Assembly (NCBI GenBank): GCA_012840355.1
Contig: DULN01000001.1
Coordinates: 124,001-188,000 of the forward strand
DNA from: Clostridiales bacterium
Lineage (GTDB): Bacteria > Bacillota > Clostridia > Oscillospirales > CAG-272
Reading direction: 5' to 3'
Length of the DNA stretch: 64,000 nt
The stretch's first letter is position 1, and every line of letters starts with the position of its first letter. The notes under the pieces were generated by a model. It saw nothing but the letters and a program-made list of their open reading frames with translations. It searched no databases and was not told the DNA's origin. Below are positions 35,617 through 46,213 of the stretch, piece after piece. The translations under genes and the position numbers were made by a program.

Positions 35617-36806
35617 CCCATAATTTTACGCTTCACCGGATATACGGTTTCACCGGCTAGCGCTTCGTCTTCGAGGGTTTTGTAGTCGTATTTTGCTTCC
35701 TGAGCCAGTACCTTTTCAAGCTCCGGCTTCGTTTTTGGATGTCGCGGCGTGAAAATCGTGCAGCAGTCCTCGTATGGCAAAACTGAAGTTTCAAAAGTGC
35801 CGATCTGCCGCGAGCGCACGACGATTTCGTCTTTGTCCATGCCGATGCACGGCCTGAAGACCGGCATATTAACGGCGCAGTCGGTAACCGTCAGCGCTTC
35901 CATCGTTTGCGACGCCACCTGACCGACCGACTCGCCTGTAATTAGCGCCGAGGCGCCGCACTTTTTTGCCACCCTCTCCGCCAGCCGCATCATCGATCGG
36001 CGGAGCAGTAGCGTGAAGTAGTCCTCGTCGCAGCATTTGCGCAGCTCTTCTTGGATTTTCGTCACCGAGACGACATGCACGTTCATCGTGCGGGTGTACT
36101 CGCAAAGTATGCGCGCCAGCTCTAGCACCTTATCTCGCGCCTGCTCAGATGTGTAAGGGTAGCTTTCAAAGTGCACGGCTTCGATGCGCACGCCCCTGCG
36201 CGCCATCATGTAACCGGCAACCGGGCTGTCGATACCTCCCGAAAGGAGCAGCAGCGCCTTTCCGCTCGTGCCGTAAGGCAAGCCGCCCGCGCCGGGGAAT
36301 GTGCCCGCATGGATATAAGCGCCGGCTTCTCTTATCTCGGTTATCACTGTGACGTCCGGCGAGGTCACGTCGACCTTGATGCGCCCGCGCATCACCTCGC
36401 AAATAGCCCTACCGACCGCTGCTGATATTTCCGGCGAGGTGAGCGGGAACTTTTTGTCGCTGCGCTTAGCCTCTGCTTTGAATGTTTTGGCGCCGTATAA
36501 AAACTGCGGCACGTAATCTTTCGCCGTGCGCAATATCGAGTCCATGTCCTTTTCGGCGACAGCCGCGCGCGCGACGGCGGTAATGCCGAACACATGCTGC
36601 ACTTCGTAAAACGCGTCGCCCACCGCGCGTTCCGCCGCCTCGTTTTGCGGCTCTATATAAACGGTGCTCTGCGCCCGGGTAACCGAAAACTCGCCAAGCG
36701 GAGCCAGCCGCTCCTTTATCTCGCGAGTGAGGATCGCCTCAAAATGCGACTTGTTTAGCCCCTTGAGCGCAAGCTCCCCGTATTTGCCAAGTATTACCTC
36801 TTTCAT
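35613..36806 (-). CDS. thiI: tRNA 4-thiouridine synthase ThiI
   Basis: A 397-residue enzyme: a ferredoxin-like N-terminal domain (KYGELALKGLNKSHFE), a THUMP domain (about 60-170), then a PP-loop adenylation domain with LLLSGGIDSPVAG near 185. It makes 4-thiouridine at tRNA position 8 and may supply sulfur for thiamine. The C-terminal rhodanese domain of E. coli ThiI is missing, as in Bacillus. Sulfur must therefore come from a partner desulfurase, possibly the class V enzyme at 17.5 kb. Overlaps comEC by 4 bases. Confidence 0.96.
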   Translation of the reverse strand: MKEVILGKYGELALKGLNKSHFEAILTREIKERLAPLGEFSVTRAQSTVYIEPQNEAAERAVGDAFYEVQHVFGITAVARAAVAEKDMDSILRTAKDYVPQFLYGAKTFKAEAKRSDKKFPLTSPEISAAVGRAICEVMRGRIKVDVTSPDVTVITEIREAGAYIHAGTFPGAGGLPYGTSGKALLLLSGGIDSPVAGYMMARRGVRIEAVHFESYPYTSEQARDKVLELARILCEYTRTMNVHVVSVTKIQEELRKCCDEDYFTLLLRRSMMRLAERVAKKCGASALITGESVGQVASQTMEALTVTDCAVNMPVFRPCIGMDKDEIVVRSRQIGTFETSVLPYEDCCTIFTPRHPKTKPELEKVLAQEAKYDYKTLEDEALAGETVYPVKRKIMG

Positions 36807-36849
36807 CTATAAAGCCATCAAACCTTTCGCGTGTCAGCATCGCTTTTTC

Positions 36850-36900
36850 GGCTGCCGAAGCGATATGCCATAAAATGCAATAGCTCGGCAGCCTTTTTGT
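36850..36900 (+). other. Hairpin pair with plus-strand terminator form, between two minus-strand genes
   Basis: GGCTGCCGA (36850-36858) pairs with TCGGCAGCC (36886-36894), followed on the plus strand by TTTTTG. A competing stem (GCATCGCTT with AAGCGATATGC, about 36838-36870) covers its 5' arm. On the minus strand it is only a 3' hairpin after the U32 gene. Confidence 0.5.
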
Positions 36901-38679
36901 CTATTTTATCCGCCTTATATTCTGCGTCGGGTAAGGAAGCCCGCGCCTGTATGCGTTTACAATCTTTTCCACTTCGGCTTCAGTTTCGGTCGTAAAATTA
37001 TAAAGCTCAATTGCAATGCCCGCCGCGGTAAGCGCGTCGGCTTTATCTGCCATATAGACCGGCACGCTGTTATAAAGGATGTCCCTCTCCCCGAATGGCA
37101 GAACTGGGAATACGGTACCGGTCCTGTCCCTTAGCGCCGTGGCGCCCCCGCCAAGCCTGCGCGCAAAAGTCATCAGCGGCAGCCGGCCGTAGACAAGCGC
37201 TCCTTTGTCGGCGCAGCCTATATCGCGTATCTGAGCCAGGTTCAGCTCGGGGGATAGTATCACGCCGGAAAGGTTCCGCATATAAAACTCCGCCGCGGGG
37301 GTGTTTGTAATATTCAGCCGCACGCCACCGATGCCGTAAAACCCTTCCGCAAGCGGCAGCTGGCCGATATTTTCGACAAGCACAAACTCCGCTCCGGCGG
37401 CTTTGGCGGCTTCGATTTTTTGCTTTAGGCTTTTAAGCTCAATATCGAACGCCACCGGCGGCAATGCGACACCGTTTGCAAGCCCGCGCTCAAACTTGTC
37501 CAGCGGCAAAAAAACCGCATCGAAAAAGCCCTCACCCGCTATCTGCTCGGGCGAGTAAAACACGCCAAGCTTCAGCCTGCGCTTCGGCGCGCCAGCGCGC
37601 GGGGGCTTGTAGCTTTTTTCAAACTCAGGCTTTCCGCGCGTGACGACGACCGGCGCGCGCCCGGCTGCGTAAGGCTGAAGCTTTAACGCTGCAGCAGCGC
37701 GCGAGTCCTCTTTGTCGCGCTCGGAGCGCACGCCGAGCATGTTTTTTAGCGTCTTGCCCTCGCCGGTAAAATACGCGTCCGTAAATCCGCTGCGCGAGAA
37801 GATGCGGCGCAGCGCCTCGGTTTCGGCTACCGTCGCGGAGCGCCGCTCGTCGAGCAGGCGCCGGTAAATCGAGGTGACGGTAGCAACATAGCTTGGGCTT
37901 TTCATGCGCCCTTCGATTTTAAGCGAGCTTACGCCAAGCTCTAAAATCTCCGGAATATGCACCGCAAGCGAAAGGTCGCGCAGGGAGATAGGGTACTCTT
38001 TGCCGCTCTTTAATTTTGGCTGCTTGCTGGAAGCTATAGGCTCATACGGTAGCCTGCAGGGCTGGGCGCACTCGCCGCGGTTTCCACTGCGTCCGCCCAT
38101 TACCGCGCTGAGCAGACACTGACCCGAGCATGACACGCAGAGCGCGCCGTGCACGAACATCTCTATCTCGACCGGCGAGCTAGCGCATAGCTCCTTTAGC
38201 TGCGCCCGGGACAGCTCACGCGCGACCACAACCCGCTTTACGCCAAGCTCGGCTAAAAGCCCAAGAGCCGGGAGGTTATGCACAGCCGTCTGCGTGCTGA
38301 CATGGACCGGAAGTTCCGGCAGACGCTCGCGAAGAAGCCTTATCAGCCCCATGTCGGCGCAAATCACCGCGTCGGCGCCAATCTCATAAAGCATGCCCGC
38401 GTATGCGAGCGCTTCGGGCAGCTCGCGGTCATATAGGACGGTGTTAAGCGTCACATAGACCTTTACGCCGCGGGCGTGGCAATACTCTATAGTGCCCTTT
38501 AGCTCGTCGTCCGAGAAGTTTTTCGCGTTCATGCGCGCGTTAAATCGCCTGCCGCCGAGATATACGGCGTCCGCGCCAGCCTCGACCGCCGCAATCGCAG
38601 CCTCTTTTGAGCCGCACGGCGAGAGCAGCTCGGGCAAATCTTCCCTGCCGCCCGCTAGCGTCTTAATATTTGCCTGCAT
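36901..38679 (-). CDS. U32 family peptidase-like protein
   Basis: A 592-residue U32 protein. The N-terminal TIM-barrel-like domain starts LPELLSPCGSKEAAIAAVEAGADAVYLG (residues 15-42). The family Cys cluster SCSGQCLL and RGECAQPCR lies near 185-210, and SLKIEGRMKSPSYVA near 258 matches the family. Related U32 proteins (TrhP, RlhA) add hydroxyl groups to tRNA or rRNA with prephenate-derived chemistry, and the length is near RlhA. An RNA hydroxylation role is therefore inferred. The C-terminal 250 residues form a second barrel-like part. It lies 20 bases after zapA, a common pairing in Clostridia. Confidence 0.9.
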   Translation of the reverse strand: MQANIKTLAGGREDLPELLSPCGSKEAAIAAVEAGADAVYLGGRRFNARMNAKNFSDDELKGTIEYCHARGVKVYVTLNTVLYDRELPEALAYAGMLYEIGADAVICADMGLIRLLRERLPELPVHVSTQTAVHNLPALGLLAELGVKRVVVARELSRAQLKELCASSPVEIEMFVHGALCVSCSGQCLLSAVMGGRSGNRGECAQPCRLPYEPIASSKQPKLKSGKEYPISLRDLSLAVHIPEILELGVSSLKIEGRMKSPSYVATVTSIYRRLLDERRSATVAETEALRRIFSRSGFTDAYFTGEGKTLKNMLGVRSERDKEDSRAAAALKLQPYAAGRAPVVVTRGKPEFEKSYKPPRAGAPKRRLKLGVFYSPEQIAGEGFFDAVFLPLDKFERGLANGVALPPVAFDIELKSLKQKIEAAKAAGAEFVLVENIGQLPLAEGFYGIGGVRLNITNTPAAEFYMRNLSGVILSPELNLAQIRDIGCADKGALVYGRLPLMTFARRLGGGATALRDRTGTVFPVLPFGERDILYNSVPVYMADKADALTAAGIAIELYNFTTETEAEVEKIVNAYRRGLPYPTQNIRRIK

Positions 38680-38699
38680 ATATTGACCTGGGGGAACCC

Positions 38700-39026
38700 T
38701 TATTCCTCTTCACCAGTTTCTACCGGAAGGCCAAGCTTACGGCGCAACTCTGCGTTCTCGCGGCGCAGTTTCGCGTTCTCCTGTGCGTAGCTCATGATTT
38801 GGCTTTGCAAATCGTCGACTTTCACGGCTGTCTTCATTTTGTCGTCAAGATAGTCAAGGCAGGCAAGGATCGCCGCCTCAAGTTTCGTGCAGCGCTTGCT
38901 AGACATAACAAGATCGTTTATTTTCCGGCTAACGATTTTCGCAAGGCCCATGACATACTCTTCGCTTTCCTCGGAAAGCAAGTTCAGCACGGTGCCCGCG
39001 ACGTCGACTGTGTACCTTTGCTTCAT
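38700..39026 (-). CDS. zapA: Cell division protein ZapA
   Basis: A 108-residue FtsZ-associated protein. The ZapA start KQRYTVDVAGTVLNLLSEES, a long helix with YVMGLAKIVSRKINDL, and a C-terminal coiled coil (LQSQIMSYAQENAKLRREN) are visible. It promotes bundling of FtsZ at mid-cell. The ATG at 39024-39026 has AAGGAG 7 bases upstream. The frame is open 22 codons further but crosses the promoter region. Transcribed together with the U32 gene, divergent from proB. Confidence 0.93.
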   Translation of the reverse strand: MKQRYTVDVAGTVLNLLSEESEEYVMGLAKIVSRKINDLVMSSKRCTKLEAAILACLDYLDDKMKTAVKVDDLQSQIMSYAQENAKLRRENAELRRKLGLPVETGEEE

Positions 39027-39054
39027 ATGTTTCTCCTTGTCGGGGAAATCGGTA

Positions 39055-39083
39055 TTGAAATTGTTAATTTTATGTTGTATAAT
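39055..39083 (+). promoter_or_regulatory. proB promoter
   Basis: TTGAAA (39055-39060), 17 bases, TATAAT (39078-39083). The -10 box lies inside the palindrome at 39075-39092. Confidence 0.75.
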
Positions 39084-39092
39084 ATTATACAA
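39075..39092. promoter_or_regulatory. 18-bp perfect palindrome between zapA and proB
   Basis: TTGTATAATATTATACAA is a perfect inverted repeat that contains a -10-like TATAAT on each strand. It may be a bidirectional -10 region or an operator. Confidence 0.6.
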
Positions 39093-39138
39093 TATATAAT
39101 TATAAAATAAAGGGGCATTTTGAAAATTTTTCGGCCCC

Positions 39139-39184
39139 GCCGCATGTTATAAAATACCAGAAAGCGAGGAATGCGGCATTTTTG
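39139..39184 (+). promoter_or_regulatory. Terminator-like hairpin in the proB leader
   Basis: GCCGCAT (39139-39145) pairs with ATGCGGC (39171-39177), then ATTTTTG. The loop holds an AAGCGAGGA ribosome-site-like stretch. It may be an attenuator or may hide the ribosome site. Confidence 0.45.
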
Positions 39185-39198
39185 CGCCGATTTCGCGC

Positions 39199-40032
39199 AT
39201 GCCGCCGCAGCGCAACATGGACATATTAAAAAATGCTCGCCGTATTGTCGTCAAAGTAGGCTCTTCTACGCTCACATATGAAAACGGCCACATGAACTTC
39301 AAGCGGATCGAGGTCATAGCGCGCGTGCTGTCGGATATTGTCAACAGCGGCCGTGACGTCGCGCTCGTCACATCCGGCGCGATTGCGGTCGGGACGGCGA
39401 AAATGGGGCTTGACCACCGCCCTAAGACCACCGAGGAGCGCCAGGCTATGGCCGCTATCGGGCAGTGCGAGCTGATGCGCATTTACGAGAGCTTTTTCCA
39501 AAACTACGGGCATCCGGTCGGGCAGGTGCTGCTCACGCGCGGCACCGTCGAAAACGAAGTTTCGCGCAGGAATGCGATAAACACCTTTAATACCCTTTTT
39601 AAGTTCGGCTGCGTGCCGATCGTCAACGAAAACGACACTGTCGCCTGCGATGAAATTGAAATGCTCGACACCTTCGGCGACAACGACACGCTTTCGGCAT
39701 GGGTGGCTGTCATGATAGGTGCCGACGCGCTTATAATACTATCTGACATCGACGGTCTTTACAACAGCGACCCGCGAAAGTGTCCAGACGCAAAGCTAAT
39801 CCACATCGTAGAGACGATTGACGACACTGTCATGAGCTATGCCGGCGGCGCCGGCACCGACCGCGGTACCGGCGGGCTGCTTACAAAGCTCAAGGCTGCG
39901 AAAATCGCGACTGAAGCCGGCATACCCACGTTTATTTTAAACGGCGAAGATCCCGAGATAATTTACGAGCTGCTTGACGGCGGTTGCGTCGGGACATATT
40001 TTAAAGCCAAGCCAGTGAAAAATTATACATAA
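39199..40032 (+). CDS. proB: Glutamate 5-kinase
   Basis: A 277-residue amino acid kinase that makes glutamyl-5-phosphate for proline synthesis. Blocks visible are RIVVKVGSSTLTYENG near residue 15, VTSGAIAVG near 55, PIVNENDTVACDEI near 145, and LSDIDGLYNSDPRK near 180. It lacks the C-terminal PUA domain of many ProB proteins, as in some Firmicutes forms. No proA lies next to it. The start is uncertain: ATG at 39199, or ATG at 39217 (MDILKNARR), neither with a clear ribosome site. Confidence 0.94.
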   Translation: MPPQRNMDILKNARRIVVKVGSSTLTYENGHMNFKRIEVIARVLSDIVNSGRDVALVTSGAIAVGTAKMGLDHRPKTTEERQAMAAIGQCELMRIYESFFQNYGHPVGQVLLTRGTVENEVSRRNAINTFNTLFKFGCVPIVNENDTVACDEIEMLDTFGDNDTLSAWVAVMIGADALIILSDIDGLYNSDPRKCPDAKLIHIVETIDDTVMSYAGGAGTDRGTGGLLTKLKAAKIATEAGIPTFILNGEDPEIIYELLDGGCVGTYFKAKPVKNYT

Positions 40033-40070
40033 AGCGCGCAAGCCCGCAAGAACGCGGGGCGCGCTTTTTT
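40031..40070 (+). terminator. Terminator between proB and ligA
   Basis: AAAGCGCGC pairs with GCGCGCTTT and an inner CCCGC with GCGGG, then a T run. It separates convergent genes. Confidence 0.9.
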
Positions 40071-40100
40071 AGCGTCTTTTTTTGCGGGCGGAATGGATTA

Positions 40101-42119
<2,019 letters not shown>

Positions 42120-42164
42120 TCAGTTTTAATAAAGAAAAGTATATGCCAATACGGCGCCGGCGAC

Positions 42165-42211
42165 AAAAAAAGCGGCAATGCGCCGCGCCTGCGGGAAAGC
42201 CGCCATGCCGC
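42165..42211 (-). terminator. Terminator of the GH172-zinc ribbon-TPM operon
   Basis: GCGGCAATG (42172-42180) pairs with CATGCCGC (42204-42211) with one bulge. The minus strand then runs into TTTTTTT. Confidence 0.75.
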
Positions 42212-42276
42212 CCGCGGGGCTTTAGCTTGCGGGTAGGTAAAAACTTTGACTAGCAAGCGGCACGGAGTTGCCGGCA

Positions 42277-43176
42277 TTAGAACCTGCGCCCGCCACCTCC
42301 GCCGCCATGTACGCGGCCGCTGCTACCTATATGCGTGCCGCTCGAGCGGATGCTGCCGCCTCCGCCGCTGTGATGGCTAGGCGGTGGATTGCGCGGCGTG
42401 CGCGTCACCGACTCGCGGAGGAATATGTCCTGCGACTCGGTGATTTCGACTTCTGTATTCGCCAAAAGTTCGTACCGGTAGGTGCTGCCTTTGAGGCTAT
42501 ACCTGCTTTTGACTGTACCATAATAACCCAACGCCGCCGCCAAGCCCACGCCGACGGCTAATATTACGTCAATCGCTTTTATATCGCGCATGTAGGCGGG
42601 CAAAATAAGCCCGCGCTCGATGCGCACGTCTACGCCGCCCGGGCCGGCGTCGTAGCGGTACTGCCCGCGCGGCATGCCCGCATCGACGAATTTTTTCGCT
42701 TGCGCGAACATATTAGCCGCCGCGCCGTAGAAGTCCTCCTTGTGAAGGTAGGTGTAGACAATGTCGAAAAGTTCGGCCAGCCGCGCGTCGGTTATAATGT
42801 CAATAAGCTTACCGGTAGTGGTTATCACCGGTATGCGGTTCGACATGTCAAGGTAGAATATCATGCCGGAGTAGTCCTTCGCTGGGTCGCCAAAGCCTCC
42901 GTAGTCGTAAAAATCGTCGGCATGGGCAATCGCCGCGCGCTCGGCCGCATCGTAATCTTCTATATACGGAAGCTCGGTATCGGCAAGGAAGACAAAGTCG
43001 TAGCCGGTTTCCTCGCTGAGCTTGGCGAGATACTCCTCAAGCTTTTCCTCTTCTTCGGAGTCCAGCACATCGGCATAGTCGTAAACGCGCGGCTCCTTTG
43101 CCGAGGCAAAAACGCACAAAAGCGCGGCAGTTGCCACTATCGCCGCGAGTAATGCCGCCCGGGCACGCGCTACCAT
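42277..43176 (-). CDS. TPM domain protein, secreted or membrane-anchored
   Basis: A 299-residue protein with a signal peptide (AALLAAIVATAALLCVFASA) and a TPM domain (about 30-170, starting VYDYADVLDSEEEEKLEEYL). A membrane segment lies near 205-222 (IDVILAVGVGLAAALGYYG), then a cytoplasmic tail ending in a Gly/Ser/His-rich region and GGGGGGRRF. TPM domains occur in envelope proteins, including an acid phosphatase-like group and photosystem repair factors. The role here is unknown. The start overlaps the zinc ribbon gene by 7 bases and has GGGGGG upstream. Confidence 0.9.
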   Translation of the reverse strand: MVARARAALLAAIVATAALLCVFASAKEPRVYDYADVLDSEEEEKLEEYLAKLSEETGYDFVFLADTELPYIEDYDAAERAAIAHADDFYDYGGFGDPAKDYSGMIFYLDMSNRIPVITTTGKLIDIITDARLAELFDIVYTYLHKEDFYGAAANMFAQAKKFVDAGMPRGQYRYDAGPGGVDVRIERGLILPAYMRDIKAIDVILAVGVGLAAALGYYGTVKSRYSLKGSTYRYELLANTEVEITESQDIFLRESVTRTPRNPPPSHHSGGGGSIRSSGTHIGSSGRVHGGGGGGRRF

Positions 43177-44210
43177 ATAAAATACCCCCCGAGCAGCAAA
43201 AGCGCCGCTACTACCCCGAAAATTATCGCCGAGTGGGCAAACAGCTTCTTTTTATCGATTGGCAAAATGCCGCAAACAGCTTTCGTCTGCCCGTTCATCG
43301 CGTAATAGTAAACTTTATCTGATTTACCTTTGTGCCTATAGGTCATTATCCACGCCGGGAGCAGCGTGTAGCGATAATCGGAATTTGTAAAGTTTACGTT
43401 GGTATGTCCGGAAAGCGAGCTGTAGCGGCAGCCGCGCGTGAGCAGCTCGCGCACATACCCTTTGCACTCGCTCTCGAAAGACTCGCTTACGTCGCTTTTT
43501 TCAACGTCGCGCTTTTCAGCCATAAACCCGGCGAGGAACTTTTCCTCAAACTGCCGCAGCCCGTCGTACCTGTACGGGTGCACTCCGTCGGCAAGCTTTC
43601 GGTCGGCTTTGCCGAGCGCCGGGCGCTCGAGGTTTTTAAATTTTATTTTCCCGCGCCGGATGACCCGGAAATACTGGCGCCGTGTAATAATATGCGTCGG
43701 CGTCGTGGTGGTTATTACCCTCGTGCCCTCTCCCTCAAACGAGGCGAAAGCGTCGTAGTCGGCGAGCCAGTATGGGTAATATACTCCGGTTATCGAGTCG
43801 AGGTTTTTCTCGCTTTTAAAATCTTCGGGGACATAGCGGTGCTTTTTTATCCACTTTGCCAGCTCGGCCTTTGCCGTCTCTTTGTCGACGGTGAAAGGCA
43901 AAACGCTGTCGGGCCTAAACTCGGCTGAAAGCCTACCCGTGAGCACTACGGGATTGTGGCAATAGTAGCACTCAGTCGCCGCGGTGGTCGAGCTTGTGAC
44001 AAGCTCGGCGCCGCAGCTCGGGCAGGTATAAAGCGTGGACTCGCTCTCGGCGCCTTGATTCGAGTCTTCGGTTTTTATCTCGTGCGCCGAGAGCACTTCC
44101 TCCACGTTGTCATATGAGTTGCCGCAATAATCGCAGCTAAATTTTCCGTTTTTAGGGTTATATCTAAGCGCGCCGCCGCAGGCGGGGCATTTATAAGTGA
44201 TATTTGTCAT
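43170..44210 (-). CDS. Double zinc-ribbon membrane protein
   Basis: A 346-residue protein with two zinc ribbons: CPACGG with CDYCGN (residues 8-29) and CPSCGA with CYYCHN (near 64-85). A soluble domain of about 220 residues containing PYWLADYDAFASFEGEG and LLPAWIMTYRHKGK follows, then one C-terminal membrane segment (HSAIIFGVVAALLLLGGYF). Database entries sometimes call such proteins PriA-like because of the zinc ribbons, but no helicase motif is present. It overlaps the TPM gene. This pair is frequent in Clostridia, and I infer a shared membrane complex. Confidence 0.88.
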   Translation of the reverse strand: MTNITYKCPACGGALRYNPKNGKFSCDYCGNSYDNVEEVLSAHEIKTEDSNQGAESESTLYTCPSCGAELVTSSTTAATECYYCHNPVVLTGRLSAEFRPDSVLPFTVDKETAKAELAKWIKKHRYVPEDFKSEKNLDSITGVYYPYWLADYDAFASFEGEGTRVITTTTPTHIITRRQYFRVIRRGKIKFKNLERPALGKADRKLADGVHPYRYDGLRQFEEKFLAGFMAEKRDVEKSDVSESFESECKGYVRELLTRGCRYSSLSGHTNVNFTNSDYRYTLLPAWIMTYRHKGKSDKVYYYAMNGQTKAVCGILPIDKKKLFAHSAIIFGVVAALLLLGGYFIW

Positions 44211-44225
44211 CCTACCGCCGCTTTT

Positions 44226-45323
44226 TTATACTATCTCAAGCTCATCAAGCGATGGCAGTGGGGGGAATTTTACGGTCGGCAATGTCTGGTACCAATACGC
44301 GACGCTCATAAAGTCGTCTTGTCGCGGCAGATACCGGCCGCCGCGGCGCCAACCCAAATCCTGCAGGGTGACTTTGATATCGGACTCAAAGCGGATCGGG
44401 TCCATTATATGCCACCTGTACATCGAGAAGCGCTGCTGGGAGCCGTAAAGCCCGTCGGGCTGGATGACGTTGAACATGCCCATAAACGGGCCCGTATATG
44501 TCGTATACTTGCCGTTTACGTCCCAGTTGTAAGCACCGCCGAAATAGTCCTCGGTGCCGGTGCCGCAGATTGTGGGGAACTCCTCGTCGCCGTCAAGGTA
44601 GAACTTGATTTCGCCCTCGCCCCACCATCCGCCGGCTGAGTTGAGGTTAACGTTTAGAGTTGTGCCGACATAGTGGCCCTTGCCGCGCACGCCGTCGAGT
44701 ATGACATACTCTTTTTTATATTCGACCGGCTTTGCCTGTCTATACTGGGCATGGAAATACGCCACGTCGTCCGGCACTTCGGTAAGAGTATAATTTATCT
44801 GGAAATAGCAAATTTTATCCTCGTCGGAGAGGTTTTCAAGCGTTATCCTGCAGCGCTTCCTAAATGGCATCTCCCAGAAGCAGTTAAGACCCCTGTTGGG
44901 CGCCACAAGGACAGGAAGCGAAGTGAGCAGCGGGAACGTGCCGGTCGCGCCGTTTACGTTGTTCGCGAACGCGTTGCCGAAAAACGCAGCGACCGGGGCT
45001 TCGACCGACGGGTGCTCCTGGTCTTCCCAATAAATGCGCAGGATTGTATCGTATGAGCCGACGCTGCCGGTCATCCAAATGCTCTGGATCGCGCCGGGGC
45101 CTTCGATGTCGGCAAGCGTGAATGTCGAGTGTTTGGGCACTACAATGCTCGGCGAGACTTTCCAGCCGCGGCCGAGGTCACGCGCGCAATGCGCTCCGGT
45201 ACCCTCAGTAGCCATAGCGCCGGCGCCTTTGGCGCCGGTGAAGTTTTCCGCGCTTATCGAGCGAGATTTGGCGTTCGAAAGCCTGGGAAGGTTGCCCAGG
45301 CTGAGCCCGAGTCCGTTGTACAT
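44226..45323 (-). CDS. Glycoside hydrolase family 172 (DUF2961) protein
   Basis: A 365-residue protein of the DUF2961/GH172 family, which includes difructose dianhydride I synthase/hydrolase and furanosidases. Family blocks are the N-terminal SRSISAENFTGAKGAGAMA, GPGAIQSIWMT near 75, and the catalytic region GEGEIKFYLDGDEEFPTICG and GTEDYFGGAY near 245-268. No signal peptide, so it probably acts in the cytoplasm on a fructo- or arabino-furanoside. Start has GGAGGAAAG upstream. The promoter is at 45381-45409. It leads an operon with two unrelated membrane genes. Confidence 0.93.
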   Translation of the reverse strand: MYNGLGLSLGNLPRLSNAKSRSISAENFTGAKGAGAMATEGTGAHCARDLGRGWKVSPSIVVPKHSTFTLADIEGPGAIQSIWMTGSVGSYDTILRIYWEDQEHPSVEAPVAAFFGNAFANNVNGATGTFPLLTSLPVLVAPNRGLNCFWEMPFRKRCRITLENLSDEDKICYFQINYTLTEVPDDVAYFHAQYRQAKPVEYKKEYVILDGVRGKGHYVGTTLNVNLNSAGGWWGEGEIKFYLDGDEEFPTICGTGTEDYFGGAYNWDVNGKYTTYTGPFMGMFNVIQPDGLYGSQQRFSMYRWHIMDPIRFESDIKVTLQDLGWRRGGRYLPRQDDFMSVAYWYQTLPTVKFPPLPSLDELEIV

Positions 45324-45380
45324 ATCGCTTTCCTCCGATATATTTGTCAGCTCCGCGTGTTTTTGTCCACGCTTGGGGTT

Positions 45381-45409
45381 ATTTTAACACGGCAGGCTAT
45401 GCTTGTCAA
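45381..45409 (-). promoter_or_regulatory. GH172 operon promoter
   Basis: Minus strand TTGACA (45404-45409), 17 bases, TAAAAT (45381-45386). Confidence 0.8.
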
Positions 45410-45432
45410 GAAAAGAGCCTTACCCGTTACAC

Positions 45433-45462
45433 TTGACAACAGCTTTGCGTGTATTTTATAAT
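45433..45462 (+). promoter_or_regulatory. Promoter of the acyltransferase-SLOG-lipoprotein operon
   Basis: TTGACA (45433-45438), 18 bases, TATAAT (45457-45462). It is back to back with the GH172 promoter, with 23 bases between the two -35 boxes. Confidence 0.85.
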
Positions 45463-45517
45463 GATTTATAAATTGTAAACTAACGCTTTATGCATGCGCT
45501 TACGTGTGAGGGTAGCT

Positions 45518-46213
45518 ATGAAAGACACATTTTTCAGCGACGCTTTTGCAACCATGCCGCCGGAAGAGCGCGAGCTTTACCGCATGACGGTAATTATGAA
45601 CATGCCCTCAGAATACGCCGAGGAGCTGCGCGTGCGATACTACCGCGGCCTTTTGCGCCATGCCGGCCAAAACATCAAAATCGGCTGCGGCGTAAAGATC
45701 GTTAACCCCCAGTGGATCTCGCTCGGCGACGGCGTTGTAATAAGCGACAGGTGCACGCTTATCGCGCGCGGCGAGGGCGGCATAACTCTTGGGGACGGCG
45801 TGCGGCTTATGGAAGGCGTGTACCTCGACACCGAGCGTCCGGACGGCTATATAAACATCGGCAATAATACCTATATCGGCACAAACTCCGTGCTGCACGG
45901 CCACTCCGGGCTTGAGATTGGCGACGACTGCCTGCTCGCCCAAAACATCACGATAACTCCCTACCAACATATATTCGACGACCCGGCTCTGCTTATACGG
46001 GAGCAGGGCGGCCATACCCGAAAGGTTACCATCGGGCGCGACTCCTATATTGGCATGTGCGTCACCGTGCTTTGGTCGGCGGACATCGGCGAAGGCAGCG
46101 TTATCGGCGCTTCGTCGACCGTGACACACCCCATTCCTCCTTACTCGGTGGCGGTCGGCACGCCTGCGCGCGTTATCCGGAAACGCGGCGAGCCAAAGCA
46201 AAACCGGCAATGA
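45518..46213 (+). CDS. Hexapeptide-repeat acyltransferase
   Basis: A 231-residue left-handed beta-helix acyltransferase. Hexapeptide repeats run from about residue 50 (IKIGCGVKIVNPQWISLGDG) to 215, with the catalytic His of the family likely in SVLHGHSGLEIGDD. The end IPPYSVAVGTPARVIRKR is the usual closing block of maltose/galactoside acetyltransferase-like enzymes. It probably transfers an acetyl group to a sugar or cell-surface precursor. ATG at 45518 with GAGGGT upstream. The stop overlaps the next start (ATGA). Confidence 0.9.
   Translation: MKDTFFSDAFATMPPEERELYRMTVIMNMPSEYAEELRVRYYRGLLRHAGQNIKIGCGVKIVNPQWISLGDGVVISDRCTLIARGEGGITLGDGVRLMEGVYLDTERPDGYINIGNNTYIGTNSVLHGHSGLEIGDDCLLAQNITITPYQHIFDDPALLIREQGGHTRKVTIGRDSYIGMCVTVLWSADIGEGSVIGASSTVTHPIPPYSVAVGTPARVIRKRGEPKQNRQ

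Noticed and set aside
39171..39281. Short upstream open frame (36 codons) overlapping the proB start
   Set aside because: The GAGGA before its ATG is too close for a good ribosome site, and the sequence looks non-coding. It is better explained as part of a hairpin.
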